NCBI GenBank assembly: GCA_937951135.1
Contig: CALFCI010000020.1
Coordinates: 1 to 50,333, forward strand
Origin: an uncultured Aquimarina sp.
Lineage (GTDB): Bacteria; Bacteroidota; Bacteroidia; Flavobacteriales; Flavobacteriaceae
Direction: 5' to 3'
DNA: 50,333 nucleotides
Numbering within the stretch: the stretch's first letter is position 1; every line of letters starts with the position of its first letter. This document shows positions 18,703 through 28,078 of the stretch, one piece after another. The notes beneath the pieces were generated by a model. The model saw only the letters and a program-made list of their open reading frames with translations. It searched no databases and was not told the DNA's origin. Made by a program: the position numbers and the translations under genes.

Positions 18703-19659
18703 ATGTCAGACGACGTTGCAGCAGTAGCAGCACTGGTAGAAAAACATACAGCACTCAAATCAGAGATTGCTAAAGTAATTATAGGTCAAGATCGTGTTGT
18801 TGATCAAATTCTATTGGCGATATTCTCAGGAGGTAATGCTTTGTTAATAGGAGTTCCTGGATTAGCCAAAACTTTAATGGTGAATACTATTGCACAGGCA
18901 CTAGGTTTAGATTTTAAACGGATACAGTTTACTCCAGATTTAATGCCTAGTGATATTTTAGGAAGTGAGATTCTAGATGAAGCGCGACATTTCCAGTTTA
19001 TTAAAGGGCCTGTTTTTGGAAATATTGTTCTAGCAGATGAGATCAATAGAACACCTCCCAAAACACAAGCAGCACTTCTAGAAGCCATGCAAGAGCATGC
19101 CGTTACTGTTGCAGGAAAACGATATCCATTAGATTTGCCTTATTTTGTGTTGGCAACCCAAAACCCAATTGAGCAGGAAGGTACATATCCATTGCCAGAG
19201 GCACAGCTTGATCGATTTATGTTTGCAATAGAATTGCAATATCCAAGTTTTGAAGAAGAAGTAGCCGTGGTAAAACGCACTACAGGAATTGAAAAACCAA
19301 CCATAAATCCATTATTTACAGCGCAAGAAATTATCGATTTCCAACAATTGATTCGTCGTATTCCTGTAGCTGATAATGTAATCGAATATGCCGTTAAAAT
19401 GGTAAGTAAAACAAGACCTCATGGGGATGCTGCGACAGATTTTGTGAAACAGTTTGTGGATTGGGGTGCAGGGCCTAGAGCTTCTCAAAATTTGGTGCTT
19501 GCTGCTAAAGCTCATGCCGCAGTACGAGGTAAGTTTTCTCCAGATATAGAAGATGTACAGGCCATTGCTACCGGAATTTTACGTCATCGAATGATTAAAA
19601 ATTATAAAGCCGAAGCTGAAGGGGTTACTGTGGATAAAATTATTGAAAGTTTGTTTTAA
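18703..19659 (+). CDS. MoxR-family AAA+ ATPase
   Basis: 318-residue AAA+ ATPase of the MoxR class. The Walker A loop is GVPGLAKT (about 46-53), Walker B with sensor region is IVLADEINRTPPKTQAALLEAMQE (about 107-130), and the C-terminal lid is helical. MoxR proteins act as chaperones that activate partner complexes, often with a DUF58/von Willebrand protein. No such partner gene lies next to it here; the neighbours are SurA-like chaperones. The single-base gap to the upstream gene indicates co-transcription. Cytoplasmic. Confidence 0.93.
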   Translation: MSDDVAAVAALVEKHTALKSEIAKVIIGQDRVVDQILLAIFSGGNALLIGVPGLAKTLMVNTIAQALGLDFKRIQFTPDLMPSDILGSEILDEARHFQFIKGPVFGNIVLADEINRTPPKTQAALLEAMQEHAVTVAGKRYPLDLPYFVLATQNPIEQEGTYPLPEAQLDRFMFAIELQYPSFEEEVAVVKRTTGIEKPTINPLFTAQEIIDFQQLIRRIPVADNVIEYAVKMVSKTRPHGDAATDFVKQFVDWGAGPRASQNLVLAAKAHAAVRGKFSPDIEDVQAIATGILRHRMIKNYKAEAEGVTVDKIIESLF

Positions 19660-19723
19660 TGAATACTTTTGAAAGGTATTAAGTATCGAGTAGGATTAAA
19701 AGCAATTACACTTAGTAGTATCT

Positions 19724-19936
19724 TTATTGTAGACTCCCTTCATTCAAGTACTGTGTTGCTTTTAATACACTGTTCTCTCTAGCTTTATGCTGGTATAAGT
19801 AGTTTGTTTTTTCTGGGGATACTTCTTTTCCAAAACTTACAGCTAAGATGCTGTTGTATCCGCTATTTGCATAGGCAATAGTGAGTATTGTAAAGATACA
19901 GATGCTATAAATAAGTTGAAATACAGTAATTTTCAT
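19724..19936 (-). CDS. small exported protein of unknown function
   Basis: 70-residue protein with a hydrophobic N-terminus (MKITVFQLIYSICIFTILTIAYA) that looks like a signal peptide or single membrane anchor, followed by a polar tail rich in Lys, Glu and Asn. Support for its being real: a clean ATG, a typical export signal, a stretch with no competing gene, and a perfect TATATTTG box upstream. The 5' leader would be long (about 155 bases). No family recognised. Confidence 0.5.
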   Translation of the reverse strand: MKITVFQLIYSICIFTILTIAYANSGYNSILAVSFGKEVSPEKTNYLYQHKARENSVLKATQYLNEGSLQ

Positions 19937-20526
19937 AGTATGGTCTTAAATATGGAATCTTCCATTGAAGCTATGAAATCTCACAATCATAGCCACAATA
20001 GAAGTTGTAGATTCTCACAATACAATATTGGAGAGTAACCATTGAGTTGAATGATAAAAGAAATCACATTTTATATTCACTTCCTTTCTTATTATGAGAC
20101 AAATATATCTCACAAGTACGATACAATATCTCAAAATTGTATAAACGGTATGAAATAGTGTATATATGGTCGTAAATTCAGTATAGCAGGAATATCAATA
20201 GTGCTCTTATAATGGTATACTATTGAGAACTTAGGTTGGTATTATAGTATGCTATGGTCTATCAAAGTTTTGGGAGCGTTTATTAAATTTTAGTTCACAA
20301 TATTTTATAATACCATGCTAATCATGTTTTCCAAACAAGTCGAGTTCAGCATGAGATCTTGATCCCGTTTTTCTCTTAAGTAGATACGATTAGTTAGTAA
20401 TAATAAAAAAAGACTCTTCATTAAACCTTTCACAACTATAGATGTCTTAGATATAATGAGAAGTACTAAACGGTATATGCGCCAGTTTGGTACCCCTAAA
20501 TCTATTTACAATTAAAAATTAAAAAC
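19937..20526. other. gene-free spacer between divergent small exported genes
   Basis: AT-rich, with no supported ORF. It holds the minus-strand -7 box at 20100-20107. Around 20338-20375 is a patch (GTCGAGTTCAGCATGAG, then ATCTTGATCCCG) reminiscent of dispersed REP-type repeats in other flavobacteria. I see nothing else. Confidence 0.5.
20100..20107 (-). promoter_or_regulatory. -7 box for the small exported protein
   Basis: Minus-strand TATATTTG. A TTTTG that could serve as the -33 element lies 24 bases further upstream, slightly wider than usual. The predicted transcript has a long leader before the gene at 19936. Confidence 0.4.
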
Positions 20527-20940
20527 ATGAAAACAAAAAGAATTTTTTCAACAGCAATCTTATTTATGGTAACGCTATTATTACCGGTAATAGCGCAATC
20601 TGAAAAACAAAATAGGAAAGCACTAAAAGAAACATTTCATGCGAGTTTGTCGGAAACACAAAAAGCACAATTGGATAAGCAAAAATCAATGCGTAAAACC
20701 CATAAAGAAACGTTAATTACAACATTTACAGCAGCGCAAGTAGCTTTGCAAGAAGATACATTGTTATCTAGAAAAGAAAAGAGAAAAGCACTACGTAAAA
20801 CTTTTACTGTAGTGCAAAAGGACATGGTAAAAGCACATAAAGCCAAGATGAAAGGAGAGCGAGAATTGTTTAGGAGTTCATTGAGTGAGGAACAGTTGAC
20901 GTTACACGATCAATTAAAAGAAAGGAGAAAACATTCATAA
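20527..20940 (+). CDS. small exported basic helical protein, Spy/CpxP-like
   Basis: 137 residues with a clear signal peptide (MKTKRIFSTAILFMVTLLLPVIAQ). The mature part is almost wholly helical and very rich in Lys, Arg, Gln and Glu. Two imperfect repeats are visible: RKALKETFHASLSETQKAQL (about 31-50), then RKALRKTF (about 86-93) leading to SLSEEQLTL (about 119-127). The LSxxQ segments recall the LTxxQ motif of Spy/CpxP periplasmic chaperones. I infer a periplasmic chaperone or stress-response protein, but homology is not certain. It stands alone. Confidence 0.7.
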   Translation: MKTKRIFSTAILFMVTLLLPVIAQSEKQNRKALKETFHASLSETQKAQLDKQKSMRKTHKETLITTFTAAQVALQEDTLLSRKEKRKALRKTFTVVQKDMVKAHKAKMKGERELFRSSLSEEQLTLHDQLKERRKHS

Positions 20941-21319
20941 ATGGTTGATGTTATTGTTTGGTAATATTAAAGTTGTCTAAAAAGTAATTTGATCTCAAAC
21001 GAAACTTTTTAATAAGGTTAAAGTTGGTTTGGATAAAGATTGATGTGCTTTTTGGACAATTTGTTTTTTATAAATGACGTAAATGTGTTTCAGTACTGAA
21101 AATGAATTATAGGACCTAAAAGTGATGGAATTGTAGTGGTAGGCTATCATAAAAGTATGATGTTTGGGTAAAGCACGTTGCATTTTACTACATATTTGAT
21201 ATAATTAATGCCAGATGTAATTTAAATTTACGAATTTGATAAATGCATACCTTTATTTTTTTAAAAATGTAAAAAAATACGAATACGTCTAATACCGTTT
21301 AAAAATCGGTTAAAATTTG
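20941..21319. other. spacer with a small inverted-repeat element upstream of aconitase
   Basis: No supported ORF. Positions 20973-21059 form an inverted-repeat element; the rest is AT-rich sequence leading to the aconitase promoter. Confidence 0.55.
20973..21059. repeat. MITE-like element with 12-bp terminal inverted repeats
   Basis: 87 bases bounded by TTGTCTAAAAAG (20973-20984) and CTTTTTGGACAA (21048-21059), complementary at 11 of 12 positions. Inside is a second inverted pair AAAAAGT/ACTTTTT. It has no coding capacity. The terminal motif (TGTCTAAAAAGT) resembles dispersed elements common in flavobacterial spacers, as far as I recall. Confidence 0.55.
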
Positions 21320-21327
21320 TATTTTTG
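21320..21327 (+). promoter_or_regulatory. acn: -7 box of the aconitase gene
   Basis: TATTTTTG, followed by C, 36 bases before the ATG. Fits TAnnTTTG; the -33 element is not obvious. Confidence 0.5.
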
Positions 21328-21363
21328 CTAGACTTTTTTAAATATTAAAAAATAATAAAGCAT

Positions 21364-23631
21364 ATGGCATTTGATATAGAGATGATCAAAAAGGTATACA
21401 GTCAATTAGCAGAGCGTGTAAATGCGGCGCGTGAAGTGACAGGTAAACCATTAACACTAGCAGAAAAGATTTTATACTCACATCTTTGGGAGGGTAATGC
21501 AAGTAGCGCATTTGTAAGAGGTAAAGATTATGTAGATTTTGCACCCGATCGCATTGCTTGTCAAGATGCAACAGCTCAGATGGCTTTATTACAGTTTATG
21601 CAAGCAGGTAAGAAACAAGTAGCAGTGCCGACAACGGTACATTGTGATCACTTGATTCAAGCAAAAGTAGGGGCAGATAAAGATTTACAGTCAGCATTAA
21701 ATACGAGTAATGAAGTATTTAATTTCTTAGAGTCTGTGTCTAATAAATATGGTATTGGATTTTGGAAGCCAGGTGCTGGAATTATTCATCAGGTAGTATT
21801 GGAAAACTATGCGTTTCCAGGAGGAATGATGATTGGTACCGATTCTCATACAGTAAATGCTGGAGGATTAGGTATGGTTGCTATTGGAGTAGGTGGAGCA
21901 GATGCAGTAGATGTAATGGCTGGTATGGCATGGGAACTTAAATTTCCAAAATTGATAGGTGTAAAGTTAACAGGAAAACTTTCAGGTTGGACTGCACCAA
22001 AAGATGTGATTTTAAAAGTTGCTGGAATCCTTACGGTAAAAGGAGGAACAGGAGCAATTGTAGAATATTTTGGACCTGGAGCCACAGCAATGTCTTGTAC
22101 CGGTAAAGGAACTATATGTAACATGGGTGCAGAAGTAGGCGCAACAACATCTACTTTTGGATATGATGAGTCGATGGAGCGCTATTTACGTTCTACAGAT
22201 CGTAATGATGTAGCAGATGCTGCAAATGCAGTAAAAGAACACTTAACAGGAGATGCTGAGGTATATGCAAATCCAGAACAGTATTTTGATCAAGTGATCG
22301 AAATCAACCTTTCTGAATTACTACCCCATGTAAATGGACCATTTACACCAGATTTAGCGACTCAAGTAGGAGACATGAATGCGAAGGCAACTAAAAATGA
22401 GTGGCCTTTAAAAGTAGAGTGGGGATTGATAGGGTCTTGTACAAACTCTTCGTACGAAGATTTATCAAGAGCAGCATCGATTGCACAACAAGCAGTAGAT
22501 AAAGGATTAAAAACAAAAGCAGAATTAGGAATTAACCCAGGATCTGAGCAAGTACGTTTTACAGCAGAGCGTGACGGACTATTAGATATTTTTGAAAAAC
22601 TAGATGCAAAAATCTTTACCAATGCTTGTGGACCATGTATCGGTCAATGGGCTAGAGAAGGCGCAGATAAGAAAGAAAAGAATTCAATCATACATTCATT
22701 TAACCGTAACTTCTCTAAACGAGCAGATGGAAATCCAAATACCCATGCTTTTGTAGCGTCTCCAGAGATGGTTGCTGCAGTAGCAATTTCTGGGCGATTA
22801 GATTTTAATCCGATCACAGATAAGTTGATTAATGATAGTGGTGAAGAGGTAATGCTAGACGAGCCTACAGGATGGGAATTGCCTCCTAAAGGATTTGAAG
22901 TAGAAGATGCAGGATACCTTGCTCCAGAAGAAGATGGATCGGGAGTACAAATTTCTGTTAGTGAAACTTCAGAACGTTTGCAATTATTATCTCCTTTTCA
23001 ACCTTGGGATGGAAAAAATATTACCGATGCTAAATTGTTAATTAAAGCCTTAGGTAAATGTACTACAGATCATATTTCTATGGCGGGACCTTGGTTACGT
23101 TATAGAGGGCATTTAGATAATATTTCTAATAACTGTTTGATTGGTGCTGTAAATGCATACAATGAGAAAACTAACTTTGTAAAGAGTCAGTTAACGGGTG
23201 AGTATGCTGGTGTTCCAGATACACAACGTGCTTATAAAGCAGCGGGTATACCTACGATTGTAGTAGGAGATCATAACTACGGAGAAGGATCTTCTCGTGA
23301 GCATGCAGCGATGGAACCTCGTCATCTTGGGGTATGTGCCGTGATTGTAAAATCATTTGCACGTATTCACGAAACAAATTTGAAAAAACAAGGAATGCTT
23401 GGATTGACATTTGCTAATGAGGCAGATTACAATCGTATTCAAGAAGATGATACTTTTAACTTTGTAGATTTATCTAGTTTTGCTCCAGAAAAGCAATTAA
23501 CGTTAGAAATCGTCCATGCTGATGGTTCAAAAGATACGATCAAACTAAATCATACCTATAACGATTCACAAATAGAGTGGTTTAAAGAAGGGTCTGCCTT
23601 AAACTTGATTAAAAAGGAAAATGCATCATAA
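21364..23631 (+). CDS. acn: aconitate hydratase
   Basis: 755-residue [4Fe-4S] enzyme of the TCA cycle that interconverts citrate and isocitrate through cis-aconitate. The length matches the mitochondrial-type aconitase usual in Bacteroidota. Cluster cysteines are seen in [14 protein letters not shown] and in [10 protein letters not shown]. Substrate-binding motifs include [11 protein letters not shown], the GTDSHT loop (about 159-164) and, in the swivel domain, [10 protein letters not shown] (about 640-649). It is transcribed alone, from a TATTTTTG promoter to a strong terminator just after the stop. Cytoplasmic. Confidence 0.97.
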   Translation: MAFDIEMIKKVYSQLAERVNAAREVTGKPLTLAEKILYSHLWEGNASSAFVRGKDYVDFAPDRIACQDATAQMALLQFMQAGKKQVAVPTTVHCDHLIQAKVGADKDLQSALNTSNEVFNFLESVSNKYGIGFWKPGAGIIHQVVLENYAFPGGMMIGTDSHTVNAGGLGMVAIGVGGADAVDVMAGMAWELKFPKLIGVKLTGKLSGWTAPKDVILKVAGILTVKGGTGAIVEYFGPGATAMSCTGKGTICNMGAEVGATTSTFGYDESMERYLRSTDRNDVADAANAVKEHLTGDAEVYANPEQYFDQVIEINLSELLPHVNGPFTPDLATQVGDMNAKATKNEWPLKVEWGLIGSCTNSSYEDLSRAASIAQQAVDKGLKTKAELGINPGSEQVRFTAERDGLLDIFEKLDAKIFTNACGPCIGQWAREGADKKEKNSIIHSFNRNFSKRADGNPNTHAFVASPEMVAAVAISGRLDFNPITDKLINDSGEEVMLDEPTGWELPPKGFEVEDAGYLAPEEDGSGVQISVSETSERLQLLSPFQPWDGKNITDAKLLIKALGKCTTDHISMAGPWLRYRGHLDNISNNCLIGAVNAYNEKTNFVKSQLTGEYAGVPDTQRAYKAAGIPTIVVGDHNYGEGSSREHAAMEPRHLGVCAVIVKSFARIHETNLKKQGMLGLTFANEADYNRIQEDDTFNFVDLSSFAPEKQLTLEIVHADGSKDTIKLNHTYNDSQIEWFKEGSALNLIKKENAS

Positions 23632-23656
23632 TACACTGGTACAGTGTGCTATTTGT

Positions 23657-23687
23657 AAAAGCCTCTCGGATAACCGAGAGGCTTTTT
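23657..23687 (+). terminator. intrinsic terminator of the aconitase gene
   Basis: Arms AAAAGCCTCTCGG and CCGAGAGGCTTTT around a 4-base loop, ending in a T run, 26 bases after the stop. Confidence 0.92.
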
Positions 23688-23839
23688 AGTTTAAAAAAGC
23701 TTTGTATTTGTAATTCCGTTACTTTTTTAGAGTCTAAAAGATAGGTAGAGATACCTGTATTGAAAATATGTATTTTAGCATAGAACTCAAGTTTAACCTA
23801 AACAGCGGTATAGGTATACTGAAAATCAACATTTATGAT

Positions 23840-25204
23840 ATGAATAAATTCATTGTACTACTATGGTTACTATATTCAGGATGCTGCATAGCACAACCAG
23901 TACTTAAAAAAGATTCAATACAACTCCGAAACATATATACTACGGCATTAGTAGAAGGGCAAAGCTATACCTATATAGATTATCTGTCTAATCAGATTGG
24001 AAGCCGGATTTCAGGGTCATTACAAGAAAAAAGGACTGTAGAATGGGGAGTGAAAACATTGAAATCAATTGGTGCAACTGCGGTAAGAAAAGAACCCGTA
24101 ACAGTACCTAAATGGACTAGAGGGGTAACAGAGTTTGCGTATATAGAATCTCAAGCAGGAACGACAACTAATGTGCCTATCTGTGCTTTGGTAGGGTCTG
24201 TAGCCACTCCATTAGGAGGTATTAAAGCTGAGGTAATTAGGGTAAATTCTATTCAAGGACTTCGTGAAATAGGAAGTGCTGCTATAACAGGTAAGATTGT
24301 GTTTTTTAATGCAGTAATGGATGCACACCAGATAGACCCTTTTGAAGCGCATAAAGCTATAGAAACCTTGTATAATTATGGAGCAAAAGAAGCCGCTAAG
24401 TTTGGAGCAGTGGGGGTCATTATCCGTACTGCCAATTTAGTATTAGATGATATACCACATACAGGGGTAGTGCGATATGAGGATACACCAAATACAGATA
24501 AAATTCCGGTTGCAGCACTAAGTACTAATGGGGCAGATTTGCTAAGTGGTATGCTGGCATTAGACCAGAAGACGCGTTTCTTTTTTAATATGAACTGTAA
24601 AAACTGGAAAGCGGTATCTTCTTTTAATGTGATAGGGGAGCTTAAAGGAAGCGAAACGCCAAATCAATACATTACAATAGCTGCAACCTTAGATTCTTGG
24701 GATATAGGGGATGGTAGTCAGAGTGATGGAGCAGCCTTGGCACAAGCTATTGAATCCATCCGTATATTAAAGGCCATAGGGTATGCGCCAAAACATACGA
24801 TCCGTATTGTGCTATTAGCTGATGGGGTACAAAGCCAGCAAGGTTTTAAAGCCTACAATCAATCCATCACATCCAAAAAAGAAAAGCAACTTTTATTTTT
24901 GTATAATAACACCGGAGGCTTTACACCTAGAGCATTTGGTGTTACAGCAAAAGATGCTTTTAAAAAACAACTTCAAGGATGGTTCGATAGCTTTCAATCG
25001 TATCCTATAGATGGGTTTACGACGAATACATCAGTGCTAAAATTTGATACAGAATGCCCTATGGTTAGATTAAAAACAGATCCACAGCGTTATTTTGAAA
25101 TCTGTAGATCATCATTAGATACGTTTAAGGCGATCAATACTAGAGAAGTAGCTCTCGGTGCTGCAGCAATGACAAGTGTATTGTATTTAATGGACAATAA
25201 TTAG
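23840..25204 (+). CDS. M28-family peptidase homologue without metal ligands (predicted inactive)
   Basis: 454-residue exported protein. The ATG at 23840 gives the signal peptide MNKFIVLLWLLYSGCCIAQ; the frame extends 24 codons upstream without an export signal. The fold is clearly that of carboxypeptidase Q-type M28 peptidases: a PA-domain insert (about 105-225), then the peptidase core with LDSWDIGDG, IRIVLLADG, GGFTPRAFG and a C-terminal YFEICRSSLDTF. Every zinc or catalytic residue I can align is replaced: Thr283 for His in GGHLDSWD; Ser295 for the bridging Asp in the DDG motif; Gly329-Val330 for the Glu-Glu pair; Asn357 for Asp; Cys422 for the last His. I infer a pseudo-peptidase with a binding or regulatory role. 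No frameshift or stop suggests simple decay. Confidence 0.85.
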   Translation: MNKFIVLLWLLYSGCCIAQPVLKKDSIQLRNIYTTALVEGQSYTYIDYLSNQIGSRISGSLQEKRTVEWGVKTLKSIGATAVRKEPVTVPKWTRGVTEFAYIESQAGTTTNVPICALVGSVATPLGGIKAEVIRVNSIQGLREIGSAAITGKIVFFNAVMDAHQIDPFEAHKAIETLYNYGAKEAAKFGAVGVIIRTANLVLDDIPHTGVVRYEDTPNTDKIPVAALSTNGADLLSGMLALDQKTRFFFNMNCKNWKAVSSFNVIGELKGSETPNQYITIAATLDSWDIGDGSQSDGAALAQAIESIRILKAIGYAPKHTIRIVLLADGVQSQQGFKAYNQSITSKKEKQLLFLYNNTGGFTPRAFGVTAKDAFKKQLQGWFDSFQSYPIDGFTTNTSVLKFDTECPMVRLKTDPQRYFEICRSSLDTFKAINTREVALGAAAMTSVLYLMDNN

Positions 25205-25289
25205 TACCTATATAGAGGTTGAGTTATTGACTATTTGGTGACTAAATAATCAATAACTTATCTACCTTTACACACTTAAATAAAGTGCA

Positions 25290-26678
25290 ATGTTATCCTC
25301 CTACACCAAAGAATTTCGATATACGCTAAAGTTAGCGACACCAGTTATCTTAGGAATGTTGGGGCACACTTTTGTAGGCTTAGTAGATAATATAATGGTA
25401 GGGCAATTAGGTGCTACCGAGCTGGCAGCGGTGTCTTTGGGTAATAGTTTTGCTTTTATAGCAATGGGATTAGGTATTGGTTTTTCTACAGCAATCACTC
25501 CTCTTGTAGCTGAAGCGGATGCTGCAAAAGATTTTGTAAAAGGAAAATCAATATATAAACACGGTCTGTTTTTATGTACCACATTAGGGGTGCTATTGTT
25601 TGGCATTATTTGGGTAGCAAAACCATTATTGTATGCAATGAATCAGCCTCCAGCAGTAGTGGATTTGGCAGTTCCGTATTTAAATCTAATTGCGTTTTCA
25701 TTGATTCCCTTACTTATTTTTCAGGGATTGAAACAATTTTCTGACGGGTTATCGATAACCACCTATCCGATGTACGCGACACTTATAGGAAACCTTGTTA
25801 ATATTATCCTCAATTACATATTGATCTTTGGGAAATTTGGGTTTCCTGCATTGGGTATCGTTGGAGCAGCAATAGGCACTGTCGTTTCTCGTGTTATGAT
25901 GGTATTGATCTTATGGGTATGGTTACGAAAAAGTAACCGATCCAAAATGTATGTTTCTGCTATTCAGTTTTTTAAATTGGACTATGACATGCTTCTAGAT
26001 ATTATTGCGCTAGGGCTTCCTTCGGCATTACAAATGCTATTTGAAGTTGCCATATTCACTTCTGCCATTTGGCTTTCCGGTATTTTAGGAACGAATCCTC
26101 AAGCCGCAAATCAGATCGCACTTAATCTATCATCCATGACTTTTATGGTTGCTATGGGGCTCAGTGTAGCTGCAATGATACGTGTAGGCAACCAGAAAGG
26201 ACTTCAACAATTTTCAGAACTGAGGCGTATTGCTTTTTCTATTGTATTGTTGACATTCGGAATTGAAATTATTTTTGCACTATTATTTGTTATTTTTCAT
26301 GATACATTGCCTCATTTATATCTAAATGTGGGGCATCCAGAACAGCTTCAAGATACCACAGCAGTACTTTCAATAGCCGCAGATTTATTGTTAGTATCCG
26401 CTTTATTTCAAATTTCAGATGGGATACAAGTGGTTGTTTTAGGAGCGTTACGTGGGTTACAAGATGTATGGATTCCAATGGGGATTACATTTATAGCCTA
26501 TTGGATTGTAGGATTTCCGATATCGTATTATTTGGGCTTATATACCGAATATAAAAGTATAGGCATCTGGATTGGATTATTAGCAGGATTAACCACCGCT
26601 GCGATATTACTATTTATACGATTTAATTATCTTAGTAAAAAGATGATTAGAGATGCTGTTGTTTTAGTTGATGGTTGA
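25290..26678 (+). CDS. MATE-family efflux transporter
   Basis: 462-residue inner-membrane multidrug/toxin extrusion protein with about twelve predicted transmembrane helices in two homologous halves. The N-terminal signature GHTFVGLVDNIMVGQLGATELAAVSLGNS (about 25-53) is typical of the NorM branch, which exports cationic compounds in exchange for Na+ or H+. The substrate cannot be inferred. The gene stands alone. Its last codons (LVDG, stop) fall in a heptamer array that continues into the spacer, so the repeat helps define the C-terminus. Confidence 0.93.
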   Translation: MLSSYTKEFRYTLKLATPVILGMLGHTFVGLVDNIMVGQLGATELAAVSLGNSFAFIAMGLGIGFSTAITPLVAEADAAKDFVKGKSIYKHGLFLCTTLGVLLFGIIWVAKPLLYAMNQPPAVVDLAVPYLNLIAFSLIPLLIFQGLKQFSDGLSITTYPMYATLIGNLVNIILNYILIFGKFGFPALGIVGAAIGTVVSRVMMVLILWVWLRKSNRSKMYVSAIQFFKLDYDMLLDIIALGLPSALQMLFEVAIFTSAIWLSGILGTNPQAANQIALNLSSMTFMVAMGLSVAAMIRVGNQKGLQQFSELRRIAFSIVLLTFGIEIIFALLFVIFHDTLPHLYLNVGHPEQLQDTTAVLSIAADLLLVSALFQISDGIQVVVLGALRGLQDVWIPMGITFIAYWIVGFPISYYLGLYTEYKSIGIWIGLLAGLTTAAILLFIRFNYLSKKMIRDAVVLVDG

Positions 26679-26701
26679 TGGTTGCCAGTTGATGGTAGTT
26701 G
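26667..26701 (+). repeat. heptamer array overlapping the MATE stop codon
   Basis: Five 7-bp words in register: GTTGATG, GTTGATG, GTTGCCA, GTTGATG, GTAGTTG. The first one and a half copies are coding sequence. The same words recur, in the same sense relative to the gene, after the MetF-like gene (40920-40954). Confidence 0.7.
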
Positions 26702-27028
26702 TTGGGTTTAAAAAAATATACAATTCAGAATTTTGAATACCGGTTTTAGTCTAGTCTTGATTCTTGTTTCAATACTTCGGGACTATTTTGAAATTTACAG
26801 CTACTAAATAGTTAATCTTTTCAATCGTAACTCGTATCTCAAATGGGTTTTAAGGATCACTCTTTTCTTGTCACTTGTTGGTCACATTACTATAAACGTA
26901 TATCCCGATATTGGTTATTTGTCTGGATTCTTGTTTCTAGTTGTCTAGTACCTAATAAAGTAAACGGTCTCTTATTTATGTTTAAAAAGTTCAAAATAAT
27001 TCTTATATTTCAATCAAATATAAATCCC
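26702..27028. repeat. spacer with two further heptamer arrays
   Basis: Gene-free. 26750-26777 reads TCTAGTC, TTGATTC, TTGTTTC, AATACTT. 26825-26845 reads TCGTAAC, TCGTATC, TCAAATG. Closely similar words occur near 45711-45753 (reverse orientation) and 43086-43120. An open frame runs through this stretch into the OmpA-like gene but has no credible signal before 27029. Confidence 0.55.
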
Positions 27029-28078
27029 ATGAAACCCTTATTACCTACAGTTTATACCATACTCTTTTTATGCATATTTGCAATTTCATATCAGGGCAAT
27101 AGTCAGAATTTGATTCCTAACCCTAGTTTTGAAGTTGTAAACACTAAAGCAAAAATCTTATCTCATGAGATGCAAAATTTTGGAGTAGTCTCCGAATGGA
27201 CACCGGTAATCAATTCACCTGATTTGCATCACCCTTTTTTGAAAACTATAGAATTTAGACATAAAGCACCTAGTTTTTTAGGTCAATTTGGAGCACAAGA
27301 GCCTCGGACAGGAAAAGGAAAGATAGGAATGTATATTTCTGGGGGGTCGTATAAAGAAGGCGTGATTAGTACATTGAAACAGCCATTGCGACAAGGTAAA
27401 TATTATTATTATCATATGTATGTTTCCTTGGGAGAAGGTAATAATACAGGTTGTACATCTTCTATAGGTGCGTATTTTACGGCTAGAGTACCTAAGATAA
27501 GACCGACGACCAAACTACCATTGCACATTACGTCATCTGATATGATTTGTGATACTGAAAATTGGACAAAGGTATGCGGAGTGTATAAAGCGAAAGGGAC
27601 AGAGAAATACATTTCTGTAGGGTACTTTTCGGATAGCCCTAAAGGAAAATCAGTGGATAACGAGAATTTTACAGGAGCGTATTATTTTATAGATGATTTG
27701 ATGTTAATGGAGTTGCAAACTCCTAAAAACTTAATACCAGAAAATATTTGTACCATGGTATTGGAGTTTACCGATGTTGAGTATTTGATCGGGGAGAGTG
27801 AAGTTTATCCTGAAATAGCAAAAGCCTTAGATGATTATATTCAATATTTGAAAATATTTAAAGTAAACACTGTGAAAATTACAGGGTATGCCGATGATGG
27901 AGGTTCTGAATTTGAGAACGAAATTATGGCATCTGCACGGGTACAAAATGTACAGCAGTATTTTATAGAAAAAGGAATTCCAGAAACCTTGATTACAATT
28001 GTAGCTCCCCAAGAAGCAGACGTGCCTACAGAAAACCCAGAAGGTGGAATAATGAAAGTGAGTATTGATATCGAATAG
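27029..28078 (+). CDS. exported protein with a degenerate C-terminal OmpA-like domain
   Basis: 349 residues from the ATG at 27029, chosen because it gives the signal peptide MKPLLPTVYTILFLCIFAIS; the frame stays open 62 codons upstream through a repeat-filled spacer. After the signal, NLIPNPSFEV starts a beta-rich domain (about 28-225) like the jelly-roll modules found before OmpA domains in Bacteroidota surface proteins. The C-terminal 100 residues follow the OmpA peptidoglycan-binding pattern (VKITGYADDGGSEFENEIMA, then ARVQNVQQYFIEKGI), but the usual GHTD reads GYAD and the second conserved Arg region is weak. Probably anchored to the envelope through peptidoglycan. Confidence 0.8.
   Translation: MKPLLPTVYTILFLCIFAISYQGNSQNLIPNPSFEVVNTKAKILSHEMQNFGVVSEWTPVINSPDLHHPFLKTIEFRHKAPSFLGQFGAQEPRTGKGKIGMYISGGSYKEGVISTLKQPLRQGKYYYYHMYVSLGEGNNTGCTSSIGAYFTARVPKIRPTTKLPLHITSSDMICDTENWTKVCGVYKAKGTEKYISVGYFSDSPKGKSVDNENFTGAYYFIDDLMLMELQTPKNLIPENICTMVLEFTDVEYLIGESEVYPEIAKALDDYIQYLKIFKVNTVKITGYADDGGSEFENEIMASARVQNVQQYFIEKGIPETLITIVAPQEADVPTENPEGGIMKVSIDIE

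Noticed and set aside
20995-21183. 62-codon minus-strand frame upstream of aconitase
   Set aside because: Overlaps the inverted-repeat element and has no recognisable protein pattern.
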